In this document: in pieces, positions 28,201-35,098 of the stretch | Numbering within the stretch: position 1 is the first letter of the stretch | Layout of the letters: each line of letters starts with the position of its first letter | From: JAGMXM01 sp964458325 | Lineage (GTDB): Bacteria > Verrucomicrobiota > Verrucomicrobiia > Limisphaerales > UBA1319 | NCBI GenBank assembly: GCA_964458325.1 | Contig: CAYWIM010000035.1 | Span: forward strand, 1 to 41,566 | Length of the DNA stretch: 41,566 bases | Direction of reading: 5' to 3' | Position numbers and translations under genes: made by a program | Notes under the pieces: generated by a model | Seen by the model: the letters and a program-made list of their open reading frames with translations, nothing else | Told to the model about the DNA's origin: nothing | Database searches by the model: none

Positions 28201-28991
28201 CAGCTCATGCGCGCCACCCCGCCGGCAGCCGCCGTAAATACAAATCGATACGGCCCGGCCGAAATCCCGCTCACGGCCAGCGCCGGCTCGCCGTTCAGCC
28301 GCAGGTCGGCCGCATCCACCCCTGTCACCGGCTCGGCGAAGCGGATTTCGACCTCTGCCAACTGGCGCAGCGTCATGCCCGCGGGCGGATGGACATCGGC
28401 GACCACCGGGGCCTTAACCCCCACCAGCTGGTAGCTCCACTGGTTCTCCGCCGCCTCCCCTCGGAACGCGTTCGGGGGCGTCGCCAGCCCCGCAATCCGC
28501 TGGTCCGGGCTCCAGGACACGAACACCTCGCCAGGCGCGGGCGGATCAAACTCGAAGGTGTAGACGCTCCCGCCGCCGCTGACTGCACGCGCCGGGACCT
28601 CGTTTAGCAGCAGATCGGCGGCCGCCACATTCACGACCGCCTCGCTGAAGGTGACCGTGATAAGCTCGAGCTGGGCCGCCGGGCCCGGAGGCGGCACGAC
28701 GGCCCGCACCACCGGCGGCGGTCGCTCCTGCAAATCCGCCTTCAACGCCGCGTCCAAATACAGGTCGCTGCTCCCCATGGTCACGCTGAACACCTGCACC
28801 GCCAGAACGTTGATCCCCAGCACCAGCAACGCCATCCCCATCGCCCGGCGCCACCGCCATGCCTTCCCCGCCAGAACGCCATCCTCGATTCCACTGCCCC
28901 CGTCGGCCAGCGCACGGCACGAATGCCCCCGGAGCGAGCGACCCCTCGCGATCGCGGATTCCTCGAGTCTGGATACGTGAGCCAGTTGCAT
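22263..28991 (-). CDS. Giant secreted CotH-kinase / lamin-tail-domain protein, copy 1 (N-terminally shortened)
   Basis: A 2242-residue paralogue of the next gene, with two Ig-like domains, a lamin-tail domain, a chitobiase-C-like domain, a CotH-kinase domain (RIQGGAYIRER ... YIWDAEMSYG), a second chitobiase-C-like domain and seven further lamin-tail domains. An immunoglobulin-like domain (ITRQPASQHLAPGATL ... EYQWYFNG) comes near the end in place of the calcium-binding repeats of copy 2. The beta domain preceding the Ig-like domains in copy 2 is missing except for its last strand: GINVLAVQVFSVTMGSSDLYL aligns with GTNWLAVQLFNRNLTSSDLYL. That remnant, preceded by WRWRR, now looks like a signal-peptide core. 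ATG 28991 is chosen; GTG 29015 is also in frame, and neither has a clear Shine-Dalgarno sequence. Confidence 0.83.
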   Translation of the reverse strand: MQLAHVSRLEESAIARGRSLRGHSCRALADGGSGIEDGVLAGKAWRWRRAMGMALLVLGINVLAVQVFSVTMGSSDLYLDAALKADLQERPPPVVRAVVPPPGPAAQLELITVTFSEAVVNVAAADLLLNEVPARAVSGGGSVYTFEFDPPAPGEVFVSWSPDQRIAGLATPPNAFRGEAAENQWSYQLVGVKAPVVADVHPPAGMTLRQLAEVEIRFAEPVTGVDAADLRLNGEPALAVSGISAGPYRFVFTAAAGGVARMSWGAGHGIVSGLGSSEPLAGADWEYRIDPSVGAGDVVIHEIMAENAGGMKDEDGETEDWIELHNRGKTPVNLHGWSLTDDADQPRQWVFPPVQIAGGQYLVVFASGKDRRVVSGSARLHTNFKLNLFGEYLGLYAPDSPPRAASDLAPEFPEQRHDVAYGRDGAGQWRYFSAATPWATNNAAALEGIVEPVHFSVERGYLRLPIRLFLDTPTPGAAIRFSMDGTTPTATNGLLYTTNGIWITSTRAVRAVAWKPGWLPSRVGTHTFLLNQMSSRLALPALSLTTDNRNLYGTTGIMEVEPRNTVNHGIAWERPVSAELIRPEDNGGFQVDCGIRIQGGAYIRERYDYRSSSLPANKYSFRLYFRGDYGPTRLEYPLFPDCGVDQFDHVVLRAGMNDHSNPFLRDELARRLLADTGQVSSHGGFVHLFLNGAYKGYYNPTERIDADFLQSWHGGGKEWDLVAQRSEVVEGDLTAWNALRNYVNTMSPATPAYYREIERRFDLENFADYLLVNIYGATSDWPHNNWRAGRERSATGRFRYYIWDAEMSYGYRNAVSWNTLSNELAGTTEVAKFYQRLRLSPEFRLLFADRAHRHLYNGGALTDERIRARYEQLRSMIQPSISGFNNTIGASWIPSRRRYMLEHLAAAGLLASSNAPVLSPFGGRVRPGTAWSLRSGAGSVYYTLDGTDPRVAFTGAVAAHAQVFAPSQSLILTQSVEVSARTLQGANWSALTRARFQVAEVGCPLRISEIMYRPPDGEAGEFLEIENTGVMPLDLSGFEFEGIEFRFPEGTPSLAPGGRLVLIPGTNPVLFQQRYPGISYAGTYQGALSNSGERVAILDRTGRTVASVEYAIGNGWPASANGGGHSIEWLGGTGDPDDPANWSASGQSGGSPGMSNRAVLSQWIWLNEVCADGSGSSAGAEGTDWIELYNPGSEAVDLAHWSLSDGDDRRQYVFPASTVLGPGAYLVVGCQGESGAGGLEAGFGLDAEGDRIFLYDAQTNRVDATAFGPLPRGCGFGRGAGGSEWVLTEPTPGDQNEPAALAPVRQVVVNEFQANPLPGDDDWLELRNLDPDRPAALQGCFLATSNALFEITAPVFIQAGGHVRLWADEEPGADHVDFKLPAAGGAIALWDPVGIEWTRINYGAQREGTVQGRWPDGMGAWVTGQLVPTPGASNFLAGASTVRLNEIMAVNRQAVLAATGRYSDWFEIRNLGGAEISLEGAVVRLESADAYEWAIPTGVRLGAGEHLLVWADDRRPASTSNEEELNFGRNLPGEGAALWLVNPAGGLWDRIEFGFQIPDRSVGQVGGAGPWRLLAEPTPGLENSEAMSLGALTQVRLNEWLASGEEDGDWIELHNTADQPVQISGLILTDDPTLAGQTNHMVGSLSFIDRKGYVVWRADGLTDRGPDHVRFSLDQRGETLRIYHTNLTAIDSVDFGPQLAGISSGRLPEGSSVAWSFAAGSTPGASNFEPLTNVVISEVMGWGTPPLEGAIELFNPTMQPAAIGGWFLSDQTAELRKYRLPAGLVLPALGHRVFYQADFGEPAGATNRLSLDPLRGGEVHLSQVDAYDNLTGWRAVARFSPAPPDESSGRILTSVGVDFASLERPTFGVDQPLSIEDFRRGSGAANAAPRMGPLTIQEIHYHPVDGGTGDESRTDEFIELLHGGPGDLILGDPEQEDAPWRLSGGVEFDLPAGAILGPGELLVVVGFDPQIEPGLLTSFRARFDVPAEARILGPWKGRLDNSGERIEIWRPGQPAGAGQERGWVPDYLVEAVEYDDRHPWPEAADGGGASLQRLSLSAYGNEPLNWEARPPTPGRLDAIDEPGIQPPAITRQPASQHLAPGATLVLEVGAEGSPPLEYQWYFNGLILDGMTNQVLELQGMESSWAGRYQAIVRNAAGAIPSEAADVRIELFFRFERLARRGDGAVEIELTMPFGTRYVVQGSTNLIDWVDLLRGTFYSTRLEFSDPDAAERPIRFYRVLEEK

Positions 28992-29229
28992 AGACACAGC
29001 TTTACGGATCCACACTAGCCGCTGGAGCGCCCCCCCCGCAAGCGGCTTGTTCGCCCGCTCGGCAGTTCCAAATACCGCATCGGGCTGGTCGTTATGCGAA
29101 AGGGCAGATCGCGAAGAACGACGCGGTGGGATCTTGGACGGAGCAAAGATTCGGCGCCGGGCAGCGTATGCCGGTCTGGCATCAGTTGCGGTGGGATCCT
29201 ACATCTCCCGATAGCCCTCTTGGCGCCGT

Positions 29230-29258
29230 TTGACAGCCAAAGGCAGACGGATCAAAGT
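29230..29258 (+). promoter_or_regulatory. Possible -35 element upstream of the nucleotidyltransferase pair
   Basis: A perfect TTGACA (29230-29235) lies about 88 bases before the first gene of the pair. The -10 at 17-base spacing (CAAAGT, 29253-29258) is poor. The rest of the 28992-29322 interval shows no gene or repeat. Confidence 0.25.
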
Positions 29259-29322
29259 AAGCGGTGGAACAACAGAATCCAACAACCGATGAGTTGCAGG
29301 TGATGCGAATCATCAGGTCGCA

Positions 29323-29637
29323 ATGAAAACGCACCAGCAGATCGACCAGCGCAGTCTGGCCCTCGCGCGAGCGATTGTGGCCAGGATCGACCGCGATCCG
29401 GCCCGAGCTGGATTGGCTCAGGCCAGGGCGACCTGCCAACGCTGGCTGAATCAACGTCCACTGCCGGCAGTGCGCGAATGGATGGAGATCCTGAGGCGGC
29501 CGTGGGAAGAAATCCGGGCCTTGTTGCTGGACGAGTCCGAACAGGGGCAACGGCTGCGGCAAAGCGACCCCTTCTGCGGCATCTTATCGCCGCGGGAACG
29601 ATGGGAAATTTATCGATCCTACCGTGAGACGACTTGA
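29323..29637 (+). CDS. Small helical protein paired with a nucleotidyltransferase
   Basis: This 104-residue soluble, mostly helical protein is rich in Arg and Gln (RSLALARAIVARIDRDPARAGLAQARATCQRW). It contains a late segment, DPFCGILSPRERWEIYRSYR. It has no membrane segment and no motif I can name. Its ATG has an AGG ribosome-binding site six bases upstream. Its 3' end overlaps the start of the next gene by 14 bases. Small proteins of this size upstream of DUF6036-type nucleotidyltransferases suggest a two-gene toxin-antitoxin-like module, although which partner would be the toxin cannot be told from sequence. Confidence 0.68.
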   Translation: MKTHQQIDQRSLALARAIVARIDRDPARAGLAQARATCQRWLNQRPLPAVREWMEILRRPWEEIRALLLDESEQGQRLRQSDPFCGILSPRERWEIYRSYRETT

Positions 29638-30175
29638 CCTCGAACACATCATCCGCGCTGCAGGCAGCATTGCGGGCGCAGACAGGCTCGTCGTGATCGG
29701 CAGCCAAGCGATCTTGGGCAGTTTTCCCGATCCGCCCGCTGAACTGGCTGTCTCGGCCGAAGCAGACGTTTATCCGTTGGATGCGCCGGAAAAGGCGGAC
29801 CTGATCGACGGTTCGATCGGCGAGAAGTCCCCTTTCCATGAGACGTTTGGCTATTACGCTCATGGCGTGAATCCAGAGGCGGCGGTCCTGCCGGTCAACT
29901 GGCAAAGCCGCTGGGTGCCCCTGCAAAACGAGAATACCCGCGGCGTGATTGGCCTCTGCCTGAGCCCGGTGGACCTTGCGGTAAGCAAGTTGGCTGCCGG
30001 GCGAGAAAAGGACCTGTCTTTCGTGACGGCCATGCTGCACCATGGTTGGATCACTGTTGACGCAGTCCAAAACGTGTTGAGCGAAGTCGCGGAAATGCAG
30101 TTGCCACAAATTCGGCTCCGGCTGGAGTGGTGTCGCAAGAGAAGCCGCTCAGATCCTTCGAGCAACGTGTCGTGA
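29624..30175 (+). CDS. DUF6036-like nucleotidyltransferase
   Basis: The 183-residue protein begins at a GTG codon within the end of the preceding gene (14-base overlap). VVIGSQAILGSFPDPPAELAVSAEADVYPL (about residues 23-52) carries the G-S helix and the downstream acidic strand (E-A-D-V) expected of minimal nucleotidyltransferase folds. It fits the S-x-A-(I/L)-L-G-x-(F/Y)-P ... S-x-E-(V/A)-D pattern I associate with DUF6036. The C-terminal half (LSPVDLAVSKLAAGREKDLSFVTAML) matches the helix following the catalytic domain in such proteins. It is probably one half of a toxin-antitoxin-like pair. It converges on der with only 17 bases between them. Confidence 0.7.
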   Translation: MRRLDLEHIIRAAGSIAGADRLVVIGSQAILGSFPDPPAELAVSAEADVYPLDAPEKADLIDGSIGEKSPFHETFGYYAHGVNPEAAVLPVNWQSRWVPLQNENTRGVIGLCLSPVDLAVSKLAAGREKDLSFVTAMLHHGWITVDAVQNVLSEVAEMQLPQIRLRLEWCRKRSRSDPSSNVS

Positions 30176-30192
30176 TCGCCGCCGCGCCAGGC

Positions 30193-31620
30193 TCACTTCT
30201 CGTGGCCGGATCGCCGCGGCCGCGGCACCAGCACCAACGGACATCCCTCGAATCCAAACGCCTTCCGGAGCTCGGACGCCAAATACCGGCCATAGGAGGG
30301 TGTCCACAGCTCCCGCCGGTTCACAAACAGCCAGAAGGTCGGCGGCGTCGTCTCCACCTGGGTCGCGTAAAAGAACTTCATGTGCTTGCCCGCCGCGCTG
30401 GGCGGCTGCCGCCGCTCGACCGCCTCGCGCAACGCGCGGTTCAGCAGGGCCGTCGGCACTCGCTGGCGCATCTGCGCCCCCACAAACCGGATCGCCTCCA
30501 GCAACCGATCCAGATGGTACCCCGACGATGCCGACGCGAAAACGACCGGCGCATAGTCCAGGAAGAACAGCTGCTCCTGCACCCAGCGGCCGAACTCGGC
30601 CAGGGTGGCCGGAGGCGGTTTGGCCCCCCCATATCGGGGCGCCTTCCCGGCCCCCTTTTTCCGCGCCGCCGCCACCAGAGGAGCCACCAGATCCCATTTG
30701 TTCACCACAACCACGCACGGCTTGCAGTGCTCCTGGATCAGATCGCCAATCTTCTTGTCCTGCTCGAGGATCCCGGACTCCGCATCCACCACCATCACCA
30801 CCAGATCGCATCGCTGGACCGATTCCTCGGCCCGCTTGACGCTGAAAAACTCGATCGAGTCGTCCACGCGCCGGCGCTTGCGCAGACCCGCCGTGTCGAT
30901 CAGCACGTAGCGCTCGCGCACCCCCTCGTGGACAAACTCGAACGGCACGTCGACGGCGTCCCGGGTCGTCCCGGGGATCGGCGTCACCACCACTCGATCA
31001 TCTCCCACCAGCGCGTTCGTGAGAGATGACTTGCCCACGTTGGGGCGCCCCACGATGGCGATCTTCATGGGCGGCTGCCCCTCCCCGCCCGCCGGCTCCG
31101 CGCCCCGAGCCTCCTTCGGCAGCCGCTCGACCGCGGCGCGCAGCAGCGGTCCCACTCCGCGCCCGTGAATGGCGCTGACCGGCAGGCATCCCGCAAACCC
31201 CATCCGCTCGAACGTCGCGCAATCCCCGTCCAGCCCCTCATGGTCAGCCTTGTTGGCCGCCACGACCACTGGCTTGCCATGGCGGCGAAGCCGATCGGCC
31301 ACCATCTCATCCAGCGGCGTCAGCCCCTGGACGATGTCCACCACCAGGATCATGACCTGCGCCGAGGCCACCGCCAGCTCGACCTGATCCAACGCCGCCC
31401 GCTCCAGCACGTCCGCCGCCCGCTCCCCCGCCGCCAGCCCAATCCCGCTCGTGTCCACAATCGTGAGGGATCGCCCTTTCCACTCCGTCTCCGCCATGAT
31501 CCGATCCCGCGTCACGCCCGGCTCGTCGTGCACAATGGCAATGCGGCGCCCCACCAGCCGGTTGAACAGGGCCGATTTCCCCACGTTGGGCCGCCCCACG
31601 ATGGCGATCATCCCGGACAT
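30193..31620 (-). CDS. der: Ribosome-assembly GTPase Der (EngA)
   Basis: The 475-residue double-GTPase is essential for 50S subunit maturation. Two complete G domains are visible, each with the Walker A GRPNVGKS (residues 9-16 and about 190-198). Switch regions (EPGVTRDR and IPGTTRDAVD), DTSG/DTAG and NKAD/NKWD specificity motifs follow. The C-terminal KH-like domain ends in PRPRRS. A short Gly/Lys/Pro-rich insertion (RKKGAGKAPRYGG) lies inside the second G domain after NKWD. AGGAGG lies three bases before ATG 31620 and 12 bases before an alternative ATG at 31611, so the start could be either. It is the last gene of the minus-strand run. Confidence 0.96.
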   Translation of the reverse strand: MSGMIAIVGRPNVGKSALFNRLVGRRIAIVHDEPGVTRDRIMAETEWKGRSLTIVDTSGIGLAAGERAADVLERAALDQVELAVASAQVMILVVDIVQGLTPLDEMVADRLRRHGKPVVVAANKADHEGLDGDCATFERMGFAGCLPVSAIHGRGVGPLLRAAVERLPKEARGAEPAGGEGQPPMKIAIVGRPNVGKSSLTNALVGDDRVVVTPIPGTTRDAVDVPFEFVHEGVRERYVLIDTAGLRKRRRVDDSIEFFSVKRAEESVQRCDLVVMVVDAESGILEQDKKIGDLIQEHCKPCVVVVNKWDLVAPLVAAARKKGAGKAPRYGGAKPPPATLAEFGRWVQEQLFFLDYAPVVFASASSGYHLDRLLEAIRFVGAQMRQRVPTALLNRALREAVERRQPPSAAGKHMKFFYATQVETTPPTFWLFVNRRELWTPSYGRYLASELRKAFGFEGCPLVLVPRPRRSGHEK

Positions 31621-31708
31621 GGGCCTCCTGCAGCTTGTTTGCTTTCCATGAAAACTATGTCGTTCGTCCCGCTCCCGCCAAAATCGGAAGGAATGTTGCC
31701 ACAGACCC

Positions 31709-34700
31709 TTAGCGGCTCTTGTCCGGCCATGGAGGCGGAGGCGGTATCCGAACCGGCTCGCGCTCGAGCTTCTCGAGGATCACCGCGATCGCACGCTCGA
31801 GCTGGTCGTCCTGGCCTGCGAACTCGCGCGCGGGATCGTTGTCCACCCGGATGTCCGGCTCGACACCCCGGCCCTCCATGATCCATTCCCGGCCGGCGAT
31901 GTCATAGCGCGAATACTCGGGCCGATTGAGATAGCCGCCGTCCAGCAATGGCAACGATCCCCGAATCCCCACGACCCCGCCCCAGGACCGCTTCCCGATG
32001 ATCGGCCCCAGGCCGTAATGCCGGAACCGATAGGCCACAATGTCCCCATCCGACGCCGAAAACTCGTCCAGCAGCATCACTTTCGGACCTAGAACCATCC
32101 CCGTCGGATCGATGTTCACCACCGCGTTGCGCGCAACGGTCACCATCACCCACTCGCGCCGGAGCCGCTCGATGATCTGCGGCGATACGTTGCCCCCCCC
32201 GTTGCTCCGCACGTCCACAATCAGCCCCTGCTTGTGCGTCTGCGGATAGTAGAACTTGACGAACTCGTTCAAGCCGTCGACCCCCATGTTCGGGATATGG
32301 ACATACCCGATCCGCCCGCCCGTGGCCTCCGACACACGCTCCAGATTCCGCCGCACCCAGTCGAAGTATCGCAGCGGCCGATCGTCGGCGATCGGAATCA
32401 CGGTGCAGGTCCGGCTGCCCTCGGGACGAGGCTCGCCGTTGACACGCAGCACCACCGGACGACCCGCGGTGTTCACCAAAGCGGCGTTCGGATTCGTGAG
32501 CCGATCGGTCCGCCGGCCATCAATCTCGATCACGTAATCGCCTGGCTTCACCCCCACCCCGATCTCCGTCAGCGGCGACCGAAGGGATGAGTCCCAGTTC
32601 TGACCCGGCAGGATGCGCGTGATCCGGTAGTATCCCGACACGGCGTCCCGCTCCCAATCGGCCCCCAGCAGCCCCAGCGGAACCCGCTCCGCCTTCGGGT
32701 AGTCGCCTCCTCCCACGTAGCAATGCCCCAGATTCACCTCGCCGATCATCTCGCCGATCAGATAGGTCAGGTCCATCCGGTGGTGCACATGCTCGAGCAG
32801 CGGCTCGTATCGAGCCCGCATGGCGGTCCAGTCCACTCCGTGAAGATGCGGGTCGTAGACGAAATCGCGCATCTGGCGCCAGCACTCGATGAAGATCTGG
32901 CGCCACTCGGCCGGGCGATCCAGCTGCACCTGAAGCCCGCCCAGCTTCAGCCGTTCCTTCACCTCGATCCGCGCGGTGGGCAAATCGAGAATCGAGTAGG
33001 CGTTATCCACCCGGACCAGCATCTTCTGGCGATGGGCCGCCAGGCGGTACTCCTGGACCTCGCCCAGGTCGGTCTCCTTTTCCTTCCCCAAGTCGAACAT
33101 CAGCAGCCGCCGCCTCTCGTCCCTGAGCCCCTGCCGGGTGTAATACAGCTTGTCGCCCGCCGATGCCAGGTCGCGATAGCTCGATGGGGTGATCGGCAGG
33201 ACCGCGATCCGATCCGACAACCCATCCCAATCCACCCGGACGGTCGCCGGAGGCCGTGAAGCCGGCGCCCCGGATTCGGGCTTGGCCTCGCCCCCGGCCG
33301 ATGCACCCTTGGGCTCCGAGCCCGCCCCACGGCCCGCCGGATCCGGCCCCGCCGCAATCTTCACCTCGTCGCTCTTGGGCGCCAGCGGCGACGGCGTGTC
33401 CGCCGCCAGGGTCACCAGAAAGATCCGCGCCATGTCGAAATACGCATGGTTCCACTCGGTCTGGCTATACCGCGGCGCAAAGCTCCGGTTCGACACGAAA
33501 AACAGATACTTGCCGTCGCTGCTGAACGCCGGTTCGGCCGAGGCAAACCATCCGTCCGTGACCGCCCGCCGCTCCCCGCGCGCCACCGAGTAGAGGTAGA
33601 TGCGAGGGAACTGGCGCTCTTCCGGGCGCGTCCACGCCACCCATTGGCTGTCGGGCGACCATGTGTAATCCGAGACCTCCCACGCTGTCGCCTGGTCCAC
33701 CCGCACCACCTCGAGCGTGTCGACATCCACCCATTGCAGCCGCAGCTTCTTGTCCGCCCAGAGGAGCTTCCGGCTGTCCGGCGACCACACCGGTGCATAT
33801 TTGTAGGTGTCCCCATCCCGCGTAAGCTGCCGGGCTGCCCCCTGCCGACCGTCCTGGGGCGCCACCCAGATCTCATCCTCGCCCGTCGCGTCGCTCAAAT
33901 ACGCAATCCACCGCCCATCCGGCGACCAGCGCGCGTTCCGTTCGTGCGCCCCCGATGTCTCCGTCAGGTTCCGCGTCGATCCATGGGCCGCCGGCACCGT
34001 GAACACGTCCCCCCGAGCCCCGAAGACCGCCCGGCTGCCATCGGGCGCCACGTCGGCTTCGCGAATCTCGTCGCTGACATCCCACAACCCGCCCCGGCCG
34101 ATGGCGAAATCTTCGCGGACCTGGATTCGCAGGCGGTGCGCCTGCTCCGTCTTCAAATCGAACCGATACAGCGCCCCGCCGTTCTCGAAGACGATGGCCT
34201 CTGGACCCAGGCTCGGAAACTTGACGTCATAATCCTTGAAATGCGTCAGCTGCCTCGGCGCCCGGTTGGTCAGATCCATTGCATAAAGGTTCATCCGCTT
34301 CTGATCGTCGCGGTCCGACACGAAATAGAGGCGCCCGCCTTTCCACATCGGAAAAATGTCCTGGGCCGAATGACCGGTCAGGTTGGAGGTTTTGCGCGTC
34401 GAGAAATCATACAGCCAGAGATCGTCCGCCTGCCCCCCACGGTACCGCTTCCAGGTCCGGAACTCGCGAAACCCCCGGTTGTACGCCAGCTGCCGTCCAT
34501 CCGGCGAGTAGGCGCACCAGCCGCCCCGCGGCAGCGGCATGACCTCGGGCAGCCCCCCCTCGACTGACACCAGGCAAAGCTGTCCCTTGAAATCGTTCCA
34601 CTCGTGTTCGCGCGACCGGTAGACCACGGTCCGCGCGTCTCTCCAGCCCATCACAATGTTGTTGGGCCCCATCCGGTCCGAGACGTCGTCCCGGTCCAGC

Positions 34701-35083
34701 GTTGCCGTGTAGGTCAGCCGGCGCGGCTCGCCCCCGCCGGCTGGCATCACGTAGACCTCCGTATTGCCGTCGTACTGGGCCGTGAAGGCCAGCCAGCGGC
34801 CGTCCGGCGAGAACCGCGGAAACATCTCGTACCCCCCATCGCTGGTCAGCCGCCGCGCCACCCCTCCAGCAGCGGACACGGTGTACAGATCGCCCGCATG
34901 GCCAAACACGATCTGGCTGCCGTGAATCGCCGGAAATCGCAGAAGCAAGGTTTCCGATGGCGCGGCGCCGGCCATCGGCATCACCCCAACAGCCGCGAGG
35001 AGCCCGATGCCCCATGCCACCCGCCCGAGCCATGCCCGGCATCGGCTCGGAGCCGCTGATCGATTCGTTACGAGGATTCGCAT
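31709..35083 (-). CDS. Tricorn-type protease (beta-propeller, PDZ, S41 peptidase), secreted
   Basis: A 1124-residue tricorn-core homologue with a signal peptide (residues 1 to about 40, ending MAGA). The N-terminal propellers carry repeated SPDGRW(L/I)AF/Y elements (PD40 repeats). A proline/alanine-rich linker near residues 570-620 leads to the C1 helical domain with GEVNLGHCYVGGGD (the candidate His near residue 786), then a PDZ domain and a C2 protease domain. The catalytic serine is expected in DEFSASDGD (about residue 1003), followed by the RSWGGVVG loop. Tricorn proteases trim peptides, and bacterial secreted versions presumably act on periplasmic or extracellular peptides. It starts 15 bases after the PHP gene with a GGAG ribosome-binding site and lies 88 bases before der. 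Confidence 0.88.
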   Translation of the reverse strand: MRILVTNRSAAPSRCRAWLGRVAWGIGLLAAVGVMPMAGAAPSETLLLRFPAIHGSQIVFGHAGDLYTVSAAGGVARRLTSDGGYEMFPRFSPDGRWLAFTAQYDGNTEVYVMPAGGGEPRRLTYTATLDRDDVSDRMGPNNIVMGWRDARTVVYRSREHEWNDFKGQLCLVSVEGGLPEVMPLPRGGWCAYSPDGRQLAYNRGFREFRTWKRYRGGQADDLWLYDFSTRKTSNLTGHSAQDIFPMWKGGRLYFVSDRDDQKRMNLYAMDLTNRAPRQLTHFKDYDVKFPSLGPEAIVFENGGALYRFDLKTEQAHRLRIQVREDFAIGRGGLWDVSDEIREADVAPDGSRAVFGARGDVFTVPAAHGSTRNLTETSGAHERNARWSPDGRWIAYLSDATGEDEIWVAPQDGRQGAARQLTRDGDTYKYAPVWSPDSRKLLWADKKLRLQWVDVDTLEVVRVDQATAWEVSDYTWSPDSQWVAWTRPEERQFPRIYLYSVARGERRAVTDGWFASAEPAFSSDGKYLFFVSNRSFAPRYSQTEWNHAYFDMARIFLVTLAADTPSPLAPKSDEVKIAAGPDPAGRGAGSEPKGASAGGEAKPESGAPASRPPATVRVDWDGLSDRIAVLPITPSSYRDLASAGDKLYYTRQGLRDERRRLLMFDLGKEKETDLGEVQEYRLAAHRQKMLVRVDNAYSILDLPTARIEVKERLKLGGLQVQLDRPAEWRQIFIECWRQMRDFVYDPHLHGVDWTAMRARYEPLLEHVHHRMDLTYLIGEMIGEVNLGHCYVGGGDYPKAERVPLGLLGADWERDAVSGYYRITRILPGQNWDSSLRSPLTEIGVGVKPGDYVIEIDGRRTDRLTNPNAALVNTAGRPVVLRVNGEPRPEGSRTCTVIPIADDRPLRYFDWVRRNLERVSEATGGRIGYVHIPNMGVDGLNEFVKFYYPQTHKQGLIVDVRSNGGGNVSPQIIERLRREWVMVTVARNAVVNIDPTGMVLGPKVMLLDEFSASDGDIVAYRFRHYGLGPIIGKRSWGGVVGIRGSLPLLDGGYLNRPEYSRYDIAGREWIMEGRGVEPDIRVDNDPAREFAGQDDQLERAIAVILEKLEREPVRIPPPPPWPDKSR

Positions 35084-35098
35084 ATTGTCTCTCCAGGG

